DNA of 64,000 bases from Haloarcula japonica DSM 6131 (GTDB lineage Archaea > Halobacteriota > Halobacteria > Halobacteriales > Haloarculaceae): assembly GCF_000336635.1 (NCBI RefSeq), contig NZ_AOLY01000035.1:124001-188000 (forward strand). The letters run 5' to 3'. Made by a program: the position numbers and the translations under genes. Position 1 is the stretch's first letter. Each line of letters begins with the position of its first letter. Below are positions 1 through 8,377 of the stretch, in pieces. The notes below the pieces were generated by a model. That model worked only from the letters and a program-made list of their open reading frames with translations, was not told the DNA's origin and searched no databases.

Positions 1-73
1 GGAGCCACAGGCAGAGCACTGACAGCGCCAGCACAGTCAGCGCGGTCCCTTCGACGATAGCCCTGTTTAGCAT
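1..73 (-). CDS. Partial gene, N-terminus of a probable membrane protein
   Basis: An ATG on the minus strand at 73 opens a frame that stays open to the window edge and encodes 24 residues beginning MLNRAIVEGTALTVLALS, a hydrophobic start typical of a membrane segment. It is divergent from coxB and separated from it by about 177 bases that would hold both promoters. The rest of the gene lies outside the window, so no family can be named. It could belong to a respiratory or haem-related membrane protein given its neighbour, but that is only a guess. Confidence 0.45.
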   Translation of the reverse strand, partial: MLNRAIVEGTALTVLALSVLCLWL

Positions 74-250
74 CTCTGTGTAACGTGCCGTCCCGGGACG
101 AGTGCTCGTGTTGTCATGCTACACGTTACCAATTTCTGACACGGCCACGTTCATAAAACTACGCGGGAGGCTCGGGACCGATAGCTGTCACCGCTTGCCT
201 GCTCCGGTTTTGGGCAAGTTATTTGACATGCCAGTTGGTACAGTGTGACA

Positions 251-973
251 ATGCGTCTCCGACGGCGCGTGATTCAGGCGGGCCTTGTCGTGGTCGGGCT
301 CTCGCTACTTGCTGCTCCGGCCACAGCGCAGTCGGTCAACAGGGCGGCTATCGACGAGCTCAACGCGCAACTCCTGTACGTCGCCTTGCCACTGACGCTG
401 TTCGTGGAACTCACGCTCGTGTACGTGATCTACCGGTTCCGGAACAACGACGACCCGAAGCCGACGGTCGACGACCCGGCACTAGAGGTGACTTGGACGG
501 CCGCAACAGGTGCAATACTCGTCTTCGTCGGCGTCTCGGCGTTCGTAGTGATGGCTAACCCCTACATCACGCCTGCAGCGGCCGAGACATCTGCCGACGG
601 TGGTGACGCCTTCACGAATGATACGGAGATAGACGTGCTCGCCTACCAGTGGGGGTGGGAGTTCTCATACGGCGAGGCCAACATTACGACTGAGGAACGG
701 CTTGTGCTTCCAGCCGATCAGAACGTCACGTTCAGGCTGCAAACGACGGACGTGATTCACGCCATCTACATTCCGCAACTGGGCGTCAAACAGGACATCT
801 TCCCCGGCCGGACGATGACAGCCCGAACGCACGCGACAGAACCCGGCGAGTACCGGTTGTATTGCGCCGAGATGTGCGGGGCCGGTCACAGCAAAATGAA
901 CGCCACCGTCGTCGTCAAGAACCAGTCCGCGTACGACACCTGGATGGAAAATCAGACGGCTGCGGCCGGGTAG
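251..973 (+). CDS. coxB: Cytochrome c oxidase subunit II (CuA subunit)
   Basis: This is the haem-copper oxidase subunit that takes electrons from the soluble donor through the binuclear CuA centre outside the membrane. The 240-residue protein has a signal-like N-terminus (cleavage near ATAQS, about residue 27), two membrane segments (about 41-62 and 83-103) and a cupredoxin domain. The CuA ligands are all visible: H170, then C205, E207, C209, H213 and M216 in CAEMCGAGHSKM. An in-frame GTG lies two codons upstream, but the ATG fits the charged n-region. An AT-rich box (agttattt, about 218-225) lies roughly 27 bases upstream, suggesting a nearly leaderless mRNA. No other oxidase subunit lies downstream in the window. 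Confidence 0.93.
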   Translation: MRLRRRVIQAGLVVVGLSLLAAPATAQSVNRAAIDELNAQLLYVALPLTLFVELTLVYVIYRFRNNDDPKPTVDDPALEVTWTAATGAILVFVGVSAFVVMANPYITPAAAETSADGGDAFTNDTEIDVLAYQWGWEFSYGEANITTEERLVLPADQNVTFRLQTTDVIHAIYIPQLGVKQDIFPGRTMTARTHATEPGEYRLYCAEMCGAGHSKMNATVVVKNQSAYDTWMENQTAAAG

Positions 974-995
974 GTCGGCCAACCGGTGTGACTGC

Positions 996-1805
996 TCAGT
1001 ACAACTCGTCGAGTTCGTCTTCGGTGTGGCTGTGTGACTCCCCTGGGAACTCACCGGACTCGACAGCGTCGATGTACTCGTCGACAGCGTCGGCCACCTC
1101 ACCGCGAACGTCACCGAACTGCTCGGCGAAGGGCGGGCTGGACTCGGAGAGGCCGACCACGTCGGTGAACACGAGCACCTGGCCGTCGCAGTCGCCGCCG
1201 GCCCCGATACCGATGGTCGGGATGTCGACGGTCTCGGTGACCTGGGCTGCGAGGTTTGCCGGGATGTGTTCGAGCACCAGCGCGAACGCGCCGGCAGCCT
1301 CGTGTTCTCGCGCAAGGTCGACGATTTCTTCGGCCTCCTCGTGGCCGGTCGCCTGTCTGGTGTAGCCGGTCTGGTTCACGCTCTGTGGCGTGAGCCCAAG
1401 GTGGGCCATCGTCGGGATTCCGAGGTCCGTCAGCCGTTCGGTCAGCTCGATTGTGTGTGGTCCGGATTCAAGCTTGACTGCGTTTGCGCCCTCCTCCTTC
1501 AGCATTCGTCCGCAGTTCTGGATGCTCTCACGCTCGTCCGCGCCGAAGGAGAGAAACGGCATATCGGCGACGACCAGCGCATCGTCTGCGCCGCGTGCGA
1601 CCGCACCGACCCGAGACGCCATTTCGTCGAGCGTGACCGGGAGCGTGTCGTCGTGACCGAGGACGGCGTTCCCCATACTGTCGCCGACGAGAATGACGTC
1701 CACGCCGGTGTCGTCGACGATGCTCGCGGTGACGGCATCGTAGGCTGTCAGCATCGTGATCGGCTCCTCACCAGCCATCGCCTGCAGATCCCGGACAGTT
1801 GGCAT
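996..1805 (-). CDS. panB: 3-methyl-2-oxobutanoate hydroxymethyltransferase
   Basis: PanB transfers a hydroxymethyl group from methylenetetrahydrofolate to 2-oxoisovalerate to form ketopantoate, the first committed step to pantothenate and CoA. The 269-residue TIM-barrel protein shows the family N-terminus (MPTVRDLQAM...ITMLTAYDA), the metal-binding VGDSMGN...GHDDTLPV stretch, the EGANAVKLE and MAHLGLTPQS motifs and IPTIGIGAGGDCDGQVLV near the C-terminus. The frame stays open upstream, but residues before MPTVRDL are low-complexity and overlap a forward gene, so the start at 1805 is preferred. The C-terminus carries an acidic extension, normal for haloarchaea. Confidence 0.95.
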   Translation of the reverse strand: MPTVRDLQAMAGEEPITMLTAYDAVTASIVDDTGVDVILVGDSMGNAVLGHDDTLPVTLDEMASRVGAVARGADDALVVADMPFLSFGADERESIQNCGRMLKEEGANAVKLESGPHTIELTERLTDLGIPTMAHLGLTPQSVNQTGYTRQATGHEEAEEIVDLAREHEAAGAFALVLEHIPANLAAQVTETVDIPTIGIGAGGDCDGQVLVFTDVVGLSESSPPFAEQFGDVRGEVADAVDEYIDAVESGEFPGESHSHTEDELDELY

Positions 1806-1902
1806 ATCCGAGCGGGGGCGCGCCTGCGCCTTACCTGTTCGGGTTGCGCAGTTCGCTCGGGAAATCGCAAGGTGCTTGCCACACCTAGCTGTACCATCGG
1901 AC

Positions 1903-2130
1903 GTGCCAACAGTCGAGAAGACGGACCCGGACGGCGTGGACTTCGGGTGGGTGATGCAGGTCACGTTCGTGACGACGATATTGGTCGGCTCGCCGCTCGT
2001 CGTCCTCGCGTCGACCGCAGTCACGCTCCAGACCTGGACCGCGCGGGCGATGTTCGCGGTCCGCGTCGGCGCGCTCATCTGGTTCCTGACGGCCGTCTGT
2101 GTCTACCTCTACGCGCGATACCGCACCTGA
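1903..2130 (+). CDS. Small two-helix membrane protein (DUF5822-like)
   Basis: A 75-residue protein starting at GTG (VPTVEKTDPDGVDFGWVM). It has two hydrophobic helices, about residues 17-38 (VTFVTTILVGSPLVVLAS) and 51-70 (VRVGALIWFLTAVCVYLYA), and ends YARYRT. I recognise the pattern of a small conserved haloarchaeal membrane family that I recall as DUF5822; the family number should be checked. Longer in-frame extensions upstream overlap panB and look like antisense translation, so the short start was chosen. The gene is divergent from panB and its 3' end overlaps the convergent HAD gene by 22 bases. Function is unknown. Confidence 0.7.
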   Translation: MPTVEKTDPDGVDFGWVMQVTFVTTILVGSPLVVLASTAVTLQTWTARAMFAVRVGALIWFLTAVCVYLYARYRT

Positions 2131-2651
2131 TCGAATTCGCTCGCCCACTCAAACGCCATCCCGGCCCGCTGGGCAGCCGTCGCGTCGCTCTCTGAGTCAC
2201 CAACGAACACGACTGCGCCGGGATCGACCCCGATTTCTTCGGCAATCATCAGTAGCCCCTCCGGGTCAGGTTTCGGTGACTCGACGGTGTCACGGCCAAC
2301 AACCGGACCAACGTGGCTGTCGAGGTCATGAACAGCCAGCGCCGCCCGACACGCCTCCTCAGCGTTGAGCGAGCAAACGCCGACTGGGACGCTGTGTGGG
2401 AGGCCGTCCGCGAGCGCCAGTCGCTCCGATTCGTACGCACCGGTCCGCTCGTGGTCGGTGATCGCCGCTTCGACGGCGTCACGATGGCCGGTTTCCGAGG
2501 ACAGCGTCAGCATCTCCCAGAGGTCGCGGTTTTCCGGGTCGACGTTTCGGTCCCGCAGGACCGTCGCGACGTCGCTGGTCACCGTCTCCCAGTCGACAGC
2601 CAGCCTGACGAGGGTCCCGTCAAGGTCGTAGATGACGGCATCGTGTGTCAC
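2109..2651 (-). CDS. HAD-superfamily hydrolase (phosphatase-like)
   Basis: Predicted phosphatase of the haloacid dehalogenase superfamily, 180 residues from the GTG start (VTHDAVIYDLDGTLV). Motif I is DLDGTLV with both nucleophile and acid Asp, motif II is the Ser/Thr region near VGVCSLN, motif III is the Lys of ESPKPDPEGL, and motif IV is FVGDSESDATAA. A cap-like helical insert follows motif I, as in phosphoglycolate phosphatase-type enzymes. An alternative ATG at 2699 would add 16 residues and abut the acyl-CoA dehydrogenase stop codon, so the two genes are probably cotranscribed. Substrate cannot be inferred from sequence. Confidence 0.88.
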   Translation of the reverse strand: MTHDAVIYDLDGTLVRLAVDWETVTSDVATVLRDRNVDPENRDLWEMLTLSSETGHRDAVEAAITDHERTGAYESERLALADGLPHSVPVGVCSLNAEEACRAALAVHDLDSHVGPVVGRDTVESPKPDPEGLLMIAEEIGVDPGAVVFVGDSESDATAAQRAGMAFEWASEFDQVRYRA

Positions 2652-2699
2652 ACTCAGCGGTAGGGCCGACGCCCGCAAAACCGCTTCGCCCCGGATCAC

Positions 2700-3827
2700 T
2701 CACTCCAGCAAGTCCTGTGCGATGATGTTCTGCTGGATCTCGCTGGTCCCCTCGTAGATGGTCGTTACCTTCGCGTCGCGGTAGAACCGCTCGACGGGGT
2801 AGTCAGTGGTGTAGCCGTAACCGCCGTGGATCTGAACCGCCTCGTTAGCCACGTCGACCGCCGTCTCGCTCGCGAAGTACTTCGCCATGCTCGCCGCCGC
2901 GCTCGCTCGCTCGCCGCGCTCCAGTTGCTTTGCGGCGTCCCACGTCAACAGTCGCGCCGCCTGCACGTTCGTTGCCATGTCCGCGAGCTTGTGTTGAATC
3001 GTCTGGAACTCGCTGATCGGCTGGTCGAACTGCTCGCGTTCCTGAGCGTAGTTGAGGGCCTCGTCAAGGGCTGACTGTGCGAGTCCGACAGCTTGGGCAG
3101 CGATAGCGACCCGGCCGGTAGTCAGAATCGACAGGGCTGCGGCCAGCCCTTTGCCTTCCTCGGTCAGTTGGTAGCGCTCGGGCACGCGGACGGCGTCGAA
3201 CTGGAGCGGGGTCGTGTCGCTCGCGCGGAGCCCGAGTTTGTCCTCTTTCTCGCCGACGGTGAGTCCCTCGGCGTCTTTGGGCACCAGGAACTGCGTTATC
3301 GAATTCGGGTCGTCAGGGTCGGCCTTCGCGAAGACGACGACGACGCCCGACCGCTTGCCGTTGGTTATCCACTGCTTCTCGCCGTCGATGACGTACTCGT
3401 TGCCGTCCCGACGGGCGGTGGTCGACATCTCCCGGGGGTTCGACCCGGCCTGTGGCTCCGAGAGCGCGAACGCGCCGACCGGGCGGCCGTCGACCATCTC
3501 CGGGAGCCAGTCCTCCTGCACTTCCTCGGAGCCGAACTGTGCGATACACGAGGTCGCGAGACAGTGGACCGACAGCGCCGTCGCGACCGCGAGCGATCCG
3601 TACGCGAGTTCCTCGTTGACCAGCGCGTACGTCGGTTTGTCGGCGTCGAAGCCGCCGTATTCGGCCGGCGTTGTTAGCCCGGTGATATCGATATCCGCGA
3701 GCCCGTCCCAGCACTCCTCGGGAAAGGACTGCTCACGGTCGGCATCGGCGGCTTTCGGACGGATGTCCTCGACGGCGAACTCTCGAACGGTGTCGCGGAT
3801 GGCTCGCTGCTCGGCGGAGAGGTCCAT
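2700..3827 (-). CDS. acd: Acyl-CoA dehydrogenase
   Basis: FAD-dependent dehydrogenase that introduces the alpha-beta double bond in acyl-CoA, 375 residues, the family's usual length. Visible signatures are the N-terminal helical domain ([17 protein letters not shown]), the flavin/substrate region [15 protein letters not shown], the beta-domain WITNGKRSG, and the C-terminal [20 protein letters not shown] followed by [12 protein letters not shown]-type residues (here [17 protein letters not shown]) that contain the catalytic-base Glu and FAD contacts. Chain-length specificity (short/branched versus medium) is not decidable. It lies directly upstream of the HAD gene. An enoyl-CoA hydratase and an acyl-CoA synthetase occur elsewhere in the window and could share a pathway. 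Confidence 0.94.
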   Translation of the reverse strand: MDLSAEQRAIRDTVREFAVEDIRPKAADADREQSFPEECWDGLADIDITGLTTPAEYGGFDADKPTYALVNEELAYGSLAVATALSVHCLATSCIAQFGSEEVQEDWLPEMVDGRPVGAFALSEPQAGSNPREMSTTARRDGNEYVIDGEKQWITNGKRSGVVVVFAKADPDDPNSITQFLVPKDAEGLTVGEKEDKLGLRASDTTPLQFDAVRVPERYQLTEEGKGLAAALSILTTGRVAIAAQAVGLAQSALDEALNYAQEREQFDQPISEFQTIQHKLADMATNVQAARLLTWDAAKQLERGERASAAASMAKYFASETAVDVANEAVQIHGGYGYTTDYPVERFYRDAKVTTIYEGTSEIQQNIIAQDLLE

Positions 3828-3864
3828 ACCGGCCGTTACACCGGAGTCGGCAAAATATCAGGGG

Positions 3865-4368
3865 TCAGCTTGCCTCGACGAGGTCGATGTCGAGGTACTG
3901 TTCGAGTGCCTTGATCGTCGACCCGCCGACGTTCGCCTGCGTCGCGCGCCCCTGCTCGACAGCGAGGATGTCCGCTTCGTCAAGATCGAGTTCCTCGGCC
4001 AGTTCACTCGTCTGCAGTCCCTCGTCCTGACGCGCCTCCGTCACGCGCTCGCCGTACTTGCTGACCAGATACGGGAGCTGGTCGTCGTCGTAATCCGCGC
4101 CGTCCTCCCAGTGGGAGGTATCGGCTCGCTGTGCGTCCTGCAGCTTCGCCGCGTTCTGTGCGGCTTTGCGTTTCCAGTTCTGTTCGTCGCGCGAGCTGTC
4201 ACTCCCTGTCGTTCGCTCGTTTTCCCCGTGGTCACGCGCACAGCTGTCACACACTTGAAGGGTCGCACCAGCGACGTTTGCGGTCTGGAGGTCGCCGCCG
4301 TCGCTACCGCAGAGCTCACAGCTCCCGCCGGCGCTATCGCCACCACTGCCGGTCGAGTATTTGGCCAT
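3865..4368 (-). CDS. Multiprotein bridging factor aMBF1-type transcription regulator
   Basis: A 167-residue protein with an N-terminal zinc ribbon (CELCG near residue 18 and CDSC near residue 40), a charged linker and a C-terminal helix-turn-helix of the Cro/Xre class (VTEARQDEGLQTSELAEELDLDEADILAVEQGR). This domain order is that of archaeal multiprotein bridging factor 1, which in eukaryotes links activators to TBP; the archaeal protein associates with ribosomes or transcription. MAKYSTGSGG is taken as the start because the in-frame upstream extension is unlike the family. It is followed on the opposite strand by tRNA-Leu(GAG). Confidence 0.9.
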   Translation of the reverse strand: MAKYSTGSGGDSAGGSCELCGSDGGDLQTANVAGATLQVCDSCARDHGENERTTGSDSSRDEQNWKRKAAQNAAKLQDAQRADTSHWEDGADYDDDQLPYLVSKYGERVTEARQDEGLQTSELAEELDLDEADILAVEQGRATQANVGGSTIKALEQYLDIDLVEAS

Positions 4369-4499
4369 GCCCCCCGTAGCGGTTTCGTGATATTTCAAAC
4401 GTCCGGTTCGACCGAGTGTCACACCCTCTCGGGGCGGGTCCAAACGAAAGCGCTTTTATTTACCCACGGGGAACAGTTGAATGCACTAAGTCAGAGCGC

Positions 4500-4584
<85 letters not shown>

Positions 4585-4720
4585 CTCTCAGAGTGCAGGT
4601 GCATTCCCTTGGGACTGCACCCACGCAAACTTACTTCGGACACAACGCTTCCAGAGCGTTCGCTGTCCAGTCCGTGTTCAAGAAATCGACAGACGCGACC
4701 TGAGCGAGCCCACCCCTCGC

Positions 4721-4909
4721 TCACCGCATCTCGTCGAGCGCGACGGCGTGCTCGATGTCGACCGAAATCCAGTGGGTCGGGAGCTCGTCGTCCTGATCAC
4801 TGAAGACGGTGAGCTCCGTCGGGTTGTCCGCATCGTCGACAGCATACTCGAACCGAGCCGATCCTGCAGGGCGAGCGGATGAATCACGGAGTGGGTCATA
4901 CACCGGCAT
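4721..4909 (-). CDS. Small conserved haloarchaeal protein (DUF7511-like)
   Basis: A 62-residue protein beginning MPVYDPLRDSS and ending DIEHAVALDEMR. It resembles a haloarchaeal family of short proteins with a beta-rich body and a terminal W-I-S/T...LDEMR signature; I recall it as DUF7511, to be verified. Upstream in-frame ATGs at 4948 and 5041 exist, but the sequence there does not look conserved. Before the element inserted, this gene would have lain just downstream of tRNA-Leu(TAG). Function unknown. Confidence 0.6.
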   Translation of the reverse strand: MPVYDPLRDSSARPAGSARFEYAVDDADNPTELTVFSDQDDELPTHWISVDIEHAVALDEMR

Positions 4910-5117
4910 CGTCAGTCCCTCATTTGGAACGACGCGGACACTCCACATAAGCGGCAGTCGCGATTCCTGCGGTGTGGGAATTAGGCCGGATGCTACCGCT
5001 CGCGTCTGTAGCAGGAGTCCGGATTCGAACCGCCTGAACATCGCTCACTTTGTTCGCTCGTTCCGTGCTTCGAATCCGCTGGCGATTCTGCTGCTCGCGT
5101 GTTGCTCGCAGCAAGAA

Positions 5118-5169
5118 TGCGCGGGACCGGATTCGAACCGGCGGACCCCTACGGGATAGCGTCCTAAGC
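5118..5169. repeat. attL: 52-bp direct repeat (partial tRNA-Leu copy)
   Basis: Identical over 52 bases to 18833-18884. On the minus strand it is the 3' half of tRNA-Leu(TAG): variable arm, T arm, acceptor 3' strand and discriminator. Identity stops immediately on both sides (a versus g before it, c versus g after it). The D arm and 5' acceptor strand are missing, so this copy cannot fold as a tRNA. Confidence 0.95.
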
Positions 5170-5236
5170 CCGCCTGCGGCGCACAGCCGCAAACACGCCA
5201 ATATCGGGGTGGCACAACCCGAATTCGTCTTGTCTA

Positions 5237-5284
5237 CCAGCGAATTTGGCCGGGTTACTTATAAAAGTTGACCGGGACAGCGTT
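5237..5284. repeat. Left-end copies of two 14-bp integrase-arm-like repeats
   Basis: The 14-mer ccagcgaatttggc occurs at 5237-5250 and accgggacagcgtt at 5271-5284. Both recur in the same orientation at the right end, fused as one 28-bp block at 18744-18771 in the reverse order. Paired short repeats inside both ends of an integrated element are what arm-type integrase (or directionality-factor) binding sites look like. Here they overlap an AT-rich promoter-like box (cttataaaa, 5258-5266). Confidence 0.6.
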
Positions 5285-5378
5285 AAGCGCGAATCACGTT
5301 AAGAAGTATATCCCACACTGTTAGTATAATATTTCATGGAGTCCAGGGATTCCATTTTTAGTGGTAGTTCTGTAAAGG

Positions 5379-6176
5379 GTGGATAGCCAGTGGAATCCCT
5401 CAGAATCTCTCGTGGCGAAAGCACTATTAAAAAGACAAGATAAGGGTACCACTGACGTGGTAGCTAATCAGCTCATCTTTGTTCTTCTGGGCGGATTTCT
5501 GGGTATTATCGGTTCTATCGGAGGGTCCTATCTCCAAGCCCGATTAGCAAAAAAGAAAGAAATAAGAAACTCAATTTATCGTCCACTATTCAATCAGGTT
5601 CATAAAATCGCTGAGAAAGGTGAATTGCCCTATGACCGTTCAAGTATGGAATTTGAATCAGTCTGGGAGGATTTCGACGCATATCAGCAATTCTATGTAA
5701 AGGAAACTATTGCGGGCCAGATGGTAATGCTGGAAGGGTCGATTTCCGATTTTGAGGGGTTTCTGGAACTACTGCAGTACGAGCTTAGGGAGCGCGCCGG
5801 TGAATCACCATTCATTGAGGACCGAGGTGAAAGCCCGTCGATAGTGGCCGAAACTAACCAGAATGGGGACCCAAAGGCATGGGTAGATGTAGATGATTGG
5901 GTCCGAATGTTTGCTATACCACTAATTCAGACAGAAAAGCCTGAATATTTGCAAGAAAATCTCATCGAGTATTCTCAAAATCAAGCTGACGGGCATTATC
6001 GCTATTTCCAGTCATGGACTGAAGATGAGTACTGTATAATATGGCAGGCACTCAGGACTGCTGAGTCGAAATGGACTTGGGTCCCAGAAACCTCATATGA
6101 GCATTATACTTCCGTTTTAAACAGGGCGCGGATGGCCCAAAATGAAATTGGAGAGAAAGTATTGGGGGTTCTCTGA
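5379..6176 (+). CDS. Membrane-anchored protein of unknown function (element cargo)
   Basis: A 265-residue protein from a GTG start. One strong membrane helix lies near residues 30-50 (QLIFVLLGGFLGIIGSIGGSYL), followed by a basic stop-transfer segment (ARLAKKKEIRNS) and a roughly 200-residue soluble domain rich in aromatic and acidic residues. The basic segment suggests that the C-terminal domain faces the cytoplasm. I recognise no family. Codon use is AT-rich compared with the chromosomal neighbours, consistent with transfer. It is the first gene inside the left end of the element. Confidence 0.75.
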   Translation: MDSQWNPSESLVAKALLKRQDKGTTDVVANQLIFVLLGGFLGIIGSIGGSYLQARLAKKKEIRNSIYRPLFNQVHKIAEKGELPYDRSSMEFESVWEDFDAYQQFYVKETIAGQMVMLEGSISDFEGFLELLQYELRERAGESPFIEDRGESPSIVAETNQNGDPKAWVDVDDWVRMFAIPLIQTEKPEYLQENLIEYSQNQADGHYRYFQSWTEDEYCIIWQALRTAESKWTWVPETSYEHYTSVLNRARMAQNEIGEKVLGVL

Positions 6177-6378
6177 ATGAAACTGACCTCAAGTAACTCT
6201 ATTTACGAATCTTGGTAGGTCTATTGCTCGGATTTGGATGAGCGACTTCACACGAAATTCCATCTTTTCACTGAAGTAGCCCACAGTCTTGGACACCGAG
6301 AAGGGCGCGAGTAAGTCACCACGCCTGACCCCAGCCCACACCTCCGAGGGGTTACACCTCAGGCAAGCACCTACAGAC

Positions 6379-7233
6379 CTATCGCCAGCTTTCGAAGTCC
6401 ATCTGTCGACTCCGGTCTTGCTTCCCTTCGAGTACATCTGAACCATATCGAAGGAACGCAATTAGGTCACTAATCTCACCGTCTTCATCCGTTCGTTTCT
6501 CCAGCCCTGCCGCAATATCTCTGGCCTCGTCAGCGGTGTAATGTGCTGATTCTCCACGGCATGAGACTGTGATACTATCACCTTCTACGCTGGCGGTGAC
6601 ACGCTCCTCAGGGTTGTCTGCTTGGCGCTGAGTCAACAGTGCCTCGTACAACTCCCGGTGAGGAATTGTATTTCTCAGGGGGCGAGAGTCTGGTTCAGCT
6701 CCGAGAAGGTCCCGCCGAACCCGGCCAGCAGTCTTCGTCTGACCGTCAGCAATCAGGTTGGCAATCAAACGGAACACGCGGGACATTGGAACCGCGCCCT
6801 TCTCGCGGCTGTCAGTTGGGTTCCTCTGTGGGCCAGCGACCTGCTGAACATTTCCTTCTGCGTCTACCTTCACACCAGGAAAGTCCCCGGGTTCGTGACG
6901 GTCTTTCGGGTTCGCAGGATGATTCTTGCGGCCTGCTATCTGCCCAAGATGAATCATTAGCCCCTGTTCCCCGGTGAACGTCTGATTACAATACGGGCAG
7001 AGCCGAGCGTGTTTCTCGTTGTCGCGTTCTTCGGGGTAATCCATTTCGACCTCCCGTTCGCCGACTGTCTCCAAATCGTCCAGCGAAATATGGTCTGGAA
7101 CTTCCCCGTGCGGGCCGTGGCCGTCCCCACTGGACCTGTTGATGTGGAGATTGATGCCCCGTGCCAACGGCGTTGCATCACATCCTTTGACGGGACAGCG
7201 AACCGTGCGCTCGTCATTAGAATGGTCCGTCAT
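6379..7233 (-). CDS. C2H2-type zinc-finger protein (element)
   Basis: A 284-residue protein with two putative zinc sites: C13/C18 with H30 and H39 (degenerate), and a classic C2H2 finger C79-P-Y-C82...H95...H105 of the form used to bind nucleic acid. The middle (about 150-200) is helical and basic (VFRLIANLIADGQTKTAGRVRRDLL), and the C-terminus is acidic and helical. Its start codon overlaps the stop of the SWIM-finger gene by 4 bases, so the two form an operon. Zinc-finger proteins of this kind recur on haloarchaeal plasmids and proviruses, but I cannot assign a specific role. Confidence 0.8.
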   Translation of the reverse strand: MTDHSNDERTVRCPVKGCDATPLARGINLHINRSSGDGHGPHGEVPDHISLDDLETVGEREVEMDYPEERDNEKHARLCPYCNQTFTGEQGLMIHLGQIAGRKNHPANPKDRHEPGDFPGVKVDAEGNVQQVAGPQRNPTDSREKGAVPMSRVFRLIANLIADGQTKTAGRVRRDLLGAEPDSRPLRNTIPHRELYEALLTQRQADNPEERVTASVEGDSITVSCRGESAHYTADEARDIAAGLEKRTDEDGEISDLIAFLRYGSDVLEGKQDRSRQMDFESWR

Positions 7234-7721
7234 TGGTCCACCTCGAAGCAGTCGAAGCAGGGAAGCCCCGTCCCGTCAGAGCCGTTACAACGTTTGTCTC
7301 CGTTCTCACAGGACGCCGTCCCACCGTCTGTTTCGAGTTTGTCAGCCCCTGTTGTGATACTTTCCGGGGTTGACACCTGGAAGCCCGCCGCGGCCTTCTC
7401 GAAGTCCACAGCGGCTTGTAGAATCATAGGGCCACCGACTGTTGCGAGTGCGACCTTGTGCTTGCAGCCGTAATCCTCGTTGTAGCGGTCGGCCTTACAC
7501 TCACACTCAGCGGGAATGAGAACGCCTTCACGGTCTTCCACGCCGACAAGGTACGAGTGGTCGTCCTTCTGGAAGCCATAACTTGCGTTAGTCACTCTGA
7601 CCAGATGTGGGCCTTCAATAGCGAACTCCCACGCTTCCCAGCTGACTCGCTTTGCCGTCTTTGCGCCGAAGTTCAATTCCTCAACGACACGCTTTTCCGA
7701 ACTGCTGTCTGTAGATTGCAT
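7230..7721 (-). CDS. SWIM zinc-finger protein (element)
   Basis: A 163-residue protein with the SWIM signature CxC-x(10)-CxH at C73, C75, C86 and H88, preceded by the usual beta-strands (YLVGVEDREGVLIPAECEC). SWIM fingers bind DNA or protein and are common in transposases and RNA polymerase-associated factors; a free-standing copy is typical of haloarchaeal mobile elements. A second cysteine cluster (C138, C145, C155, C158) near the end may bind another zinc. It is the first gene of a two-gene operon with the C2H2 protein and is divergent from the winged-helix gene across a palindromic operator. Confidence 0.85.
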   Translation of the reverse strand: MQSTDSSSEKRVVEELNFGAKTAKRVSWEAWEFAIEGPHLVRVTNASYGFQKDDHSYLVGVEDREGVLIPAECECKADRYNEDYGCKHKVALATVGGPMILQAAVDFEKAAAGFQVSTPESITTGADKLETDGGTASCENGDKRCNGSDGTGLPCFDCFEVDQ

Positions 7722-7812
7722 TGGTCTTTGTCACTACGAAGACCACCCGTCCGGTGTTGTCGCACCGGGCGTTTTCCGAACCACAACGCCCCAAGGGGCG
7801 GACGACCTTCTA

Positions 7813-7834
7813 CCAATAACCACGTGGTTACTGG
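7813..7834. promoter_or_regulatory. 22-bp palindromic operator in the divergent promoter
   Basis: Centre taaccacgtggtta (7817-7830) is a perfect 14-bp palindrome; CCA (7813-7815) and TGG (7832-7834) extend it to 22 bp with one mismatched pair. It lies between the divergent SWIM-finger gene (start 7721) and winged-helix gene (start 7901). A TATA-like ggattatac is at about 7870-7878, 25 bases before the winged-helix ATG. A dimeric winged-helix protein encoded next door is the natural candidate to bind it (inference). Confidence 0.7.
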
Positions 7835-7900
7835 TCATAAGTCTTTCCCACTAACGTCGAAGTCAGAGGGATTATACTTCGCCCGCTCGGACATACGGGC

Positions 7901-8137
7901 ATGGAGCGGGAACGTGACGACAGTGGGCAATATACAGAGCAAGTGACGCTTGATAGCGTGACATCTGTTTTCGAGAACGCGGACTTGCCAGTACTGACTG
8001 CTACAGAGGTAGCCGAAGAGCTGGACTGTTCCAGACCGAGCGCGTATAATAAATTGGAGAACCTGGTTGACCGTGGAGAGCTACATAAGAAGAAGGTCGG
8101 GGCGAGGGCGGCAGTCTACATTCTGATGGATAAGTAG
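7901..8137 (+). CDS. Winged-helix transcriptional regulator (element)
   Basis: A 78-residue protein almost wholly occupied by a winged helix-turn-helix: VTSVFENADLPVLTATEVAE then LDCSRPSAYNKLENLVDRGEL as the recognition helix, and a beta-wing KKKVGARAAVYIL. This short form is common in haloarchaeal viruses and plasmids as a repressor. It is divergent from the SWIM/C2H2 operon and shares with it a 22-bp palindromic operator, so it probably represses that operon and itself. The ATG is about 25 bases from a TATA-like box, suggesting a leaderless mRNA. Confidence 0.88.
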   Translation: MERERDDSGQYTEQVTLDSVTSVFENADLPVLTATEVAEELDCSRPSAYNKLENLVDRGELHKKKVGARAAVYILMDK

Positions 8138-8377
8138 CAGGGGCCACCCCCAGTTGGAACTTTAGAGAACCCCCTACCCTCTGTATATATTGGTAAGCTG
8201 TCGCACAAAACCATCTCAATTTTACCAGATTTTGGCAAGGTTACGCAAACTCTCACCGACCTCTCACACCTATCGCAGTTGAAGTAGAAGTACTTAATAA
8301 CAAAATTACACCTCGTCTACTTATTAAATAGATTTGATGACAATAAGATATTTACCATATCACATATATTTACTCGT

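Noticed and set aside
1806-2078. A 91-residue N-terminal extension of PanB
   Set aside because: The in-frame residues are Thr/Ser/Arg-rich noise and overlap the forward membrane-protein gene; PanB normally starts at the MPTVRDL position.
5118-5202. A second tRNA-Leu gene on the minus strand
   Set aside because: Only the 3' half (52 bases) is present; the sequence beyond 5169 does not pair to form a D arm or acceptor stem. It is the attL copy.
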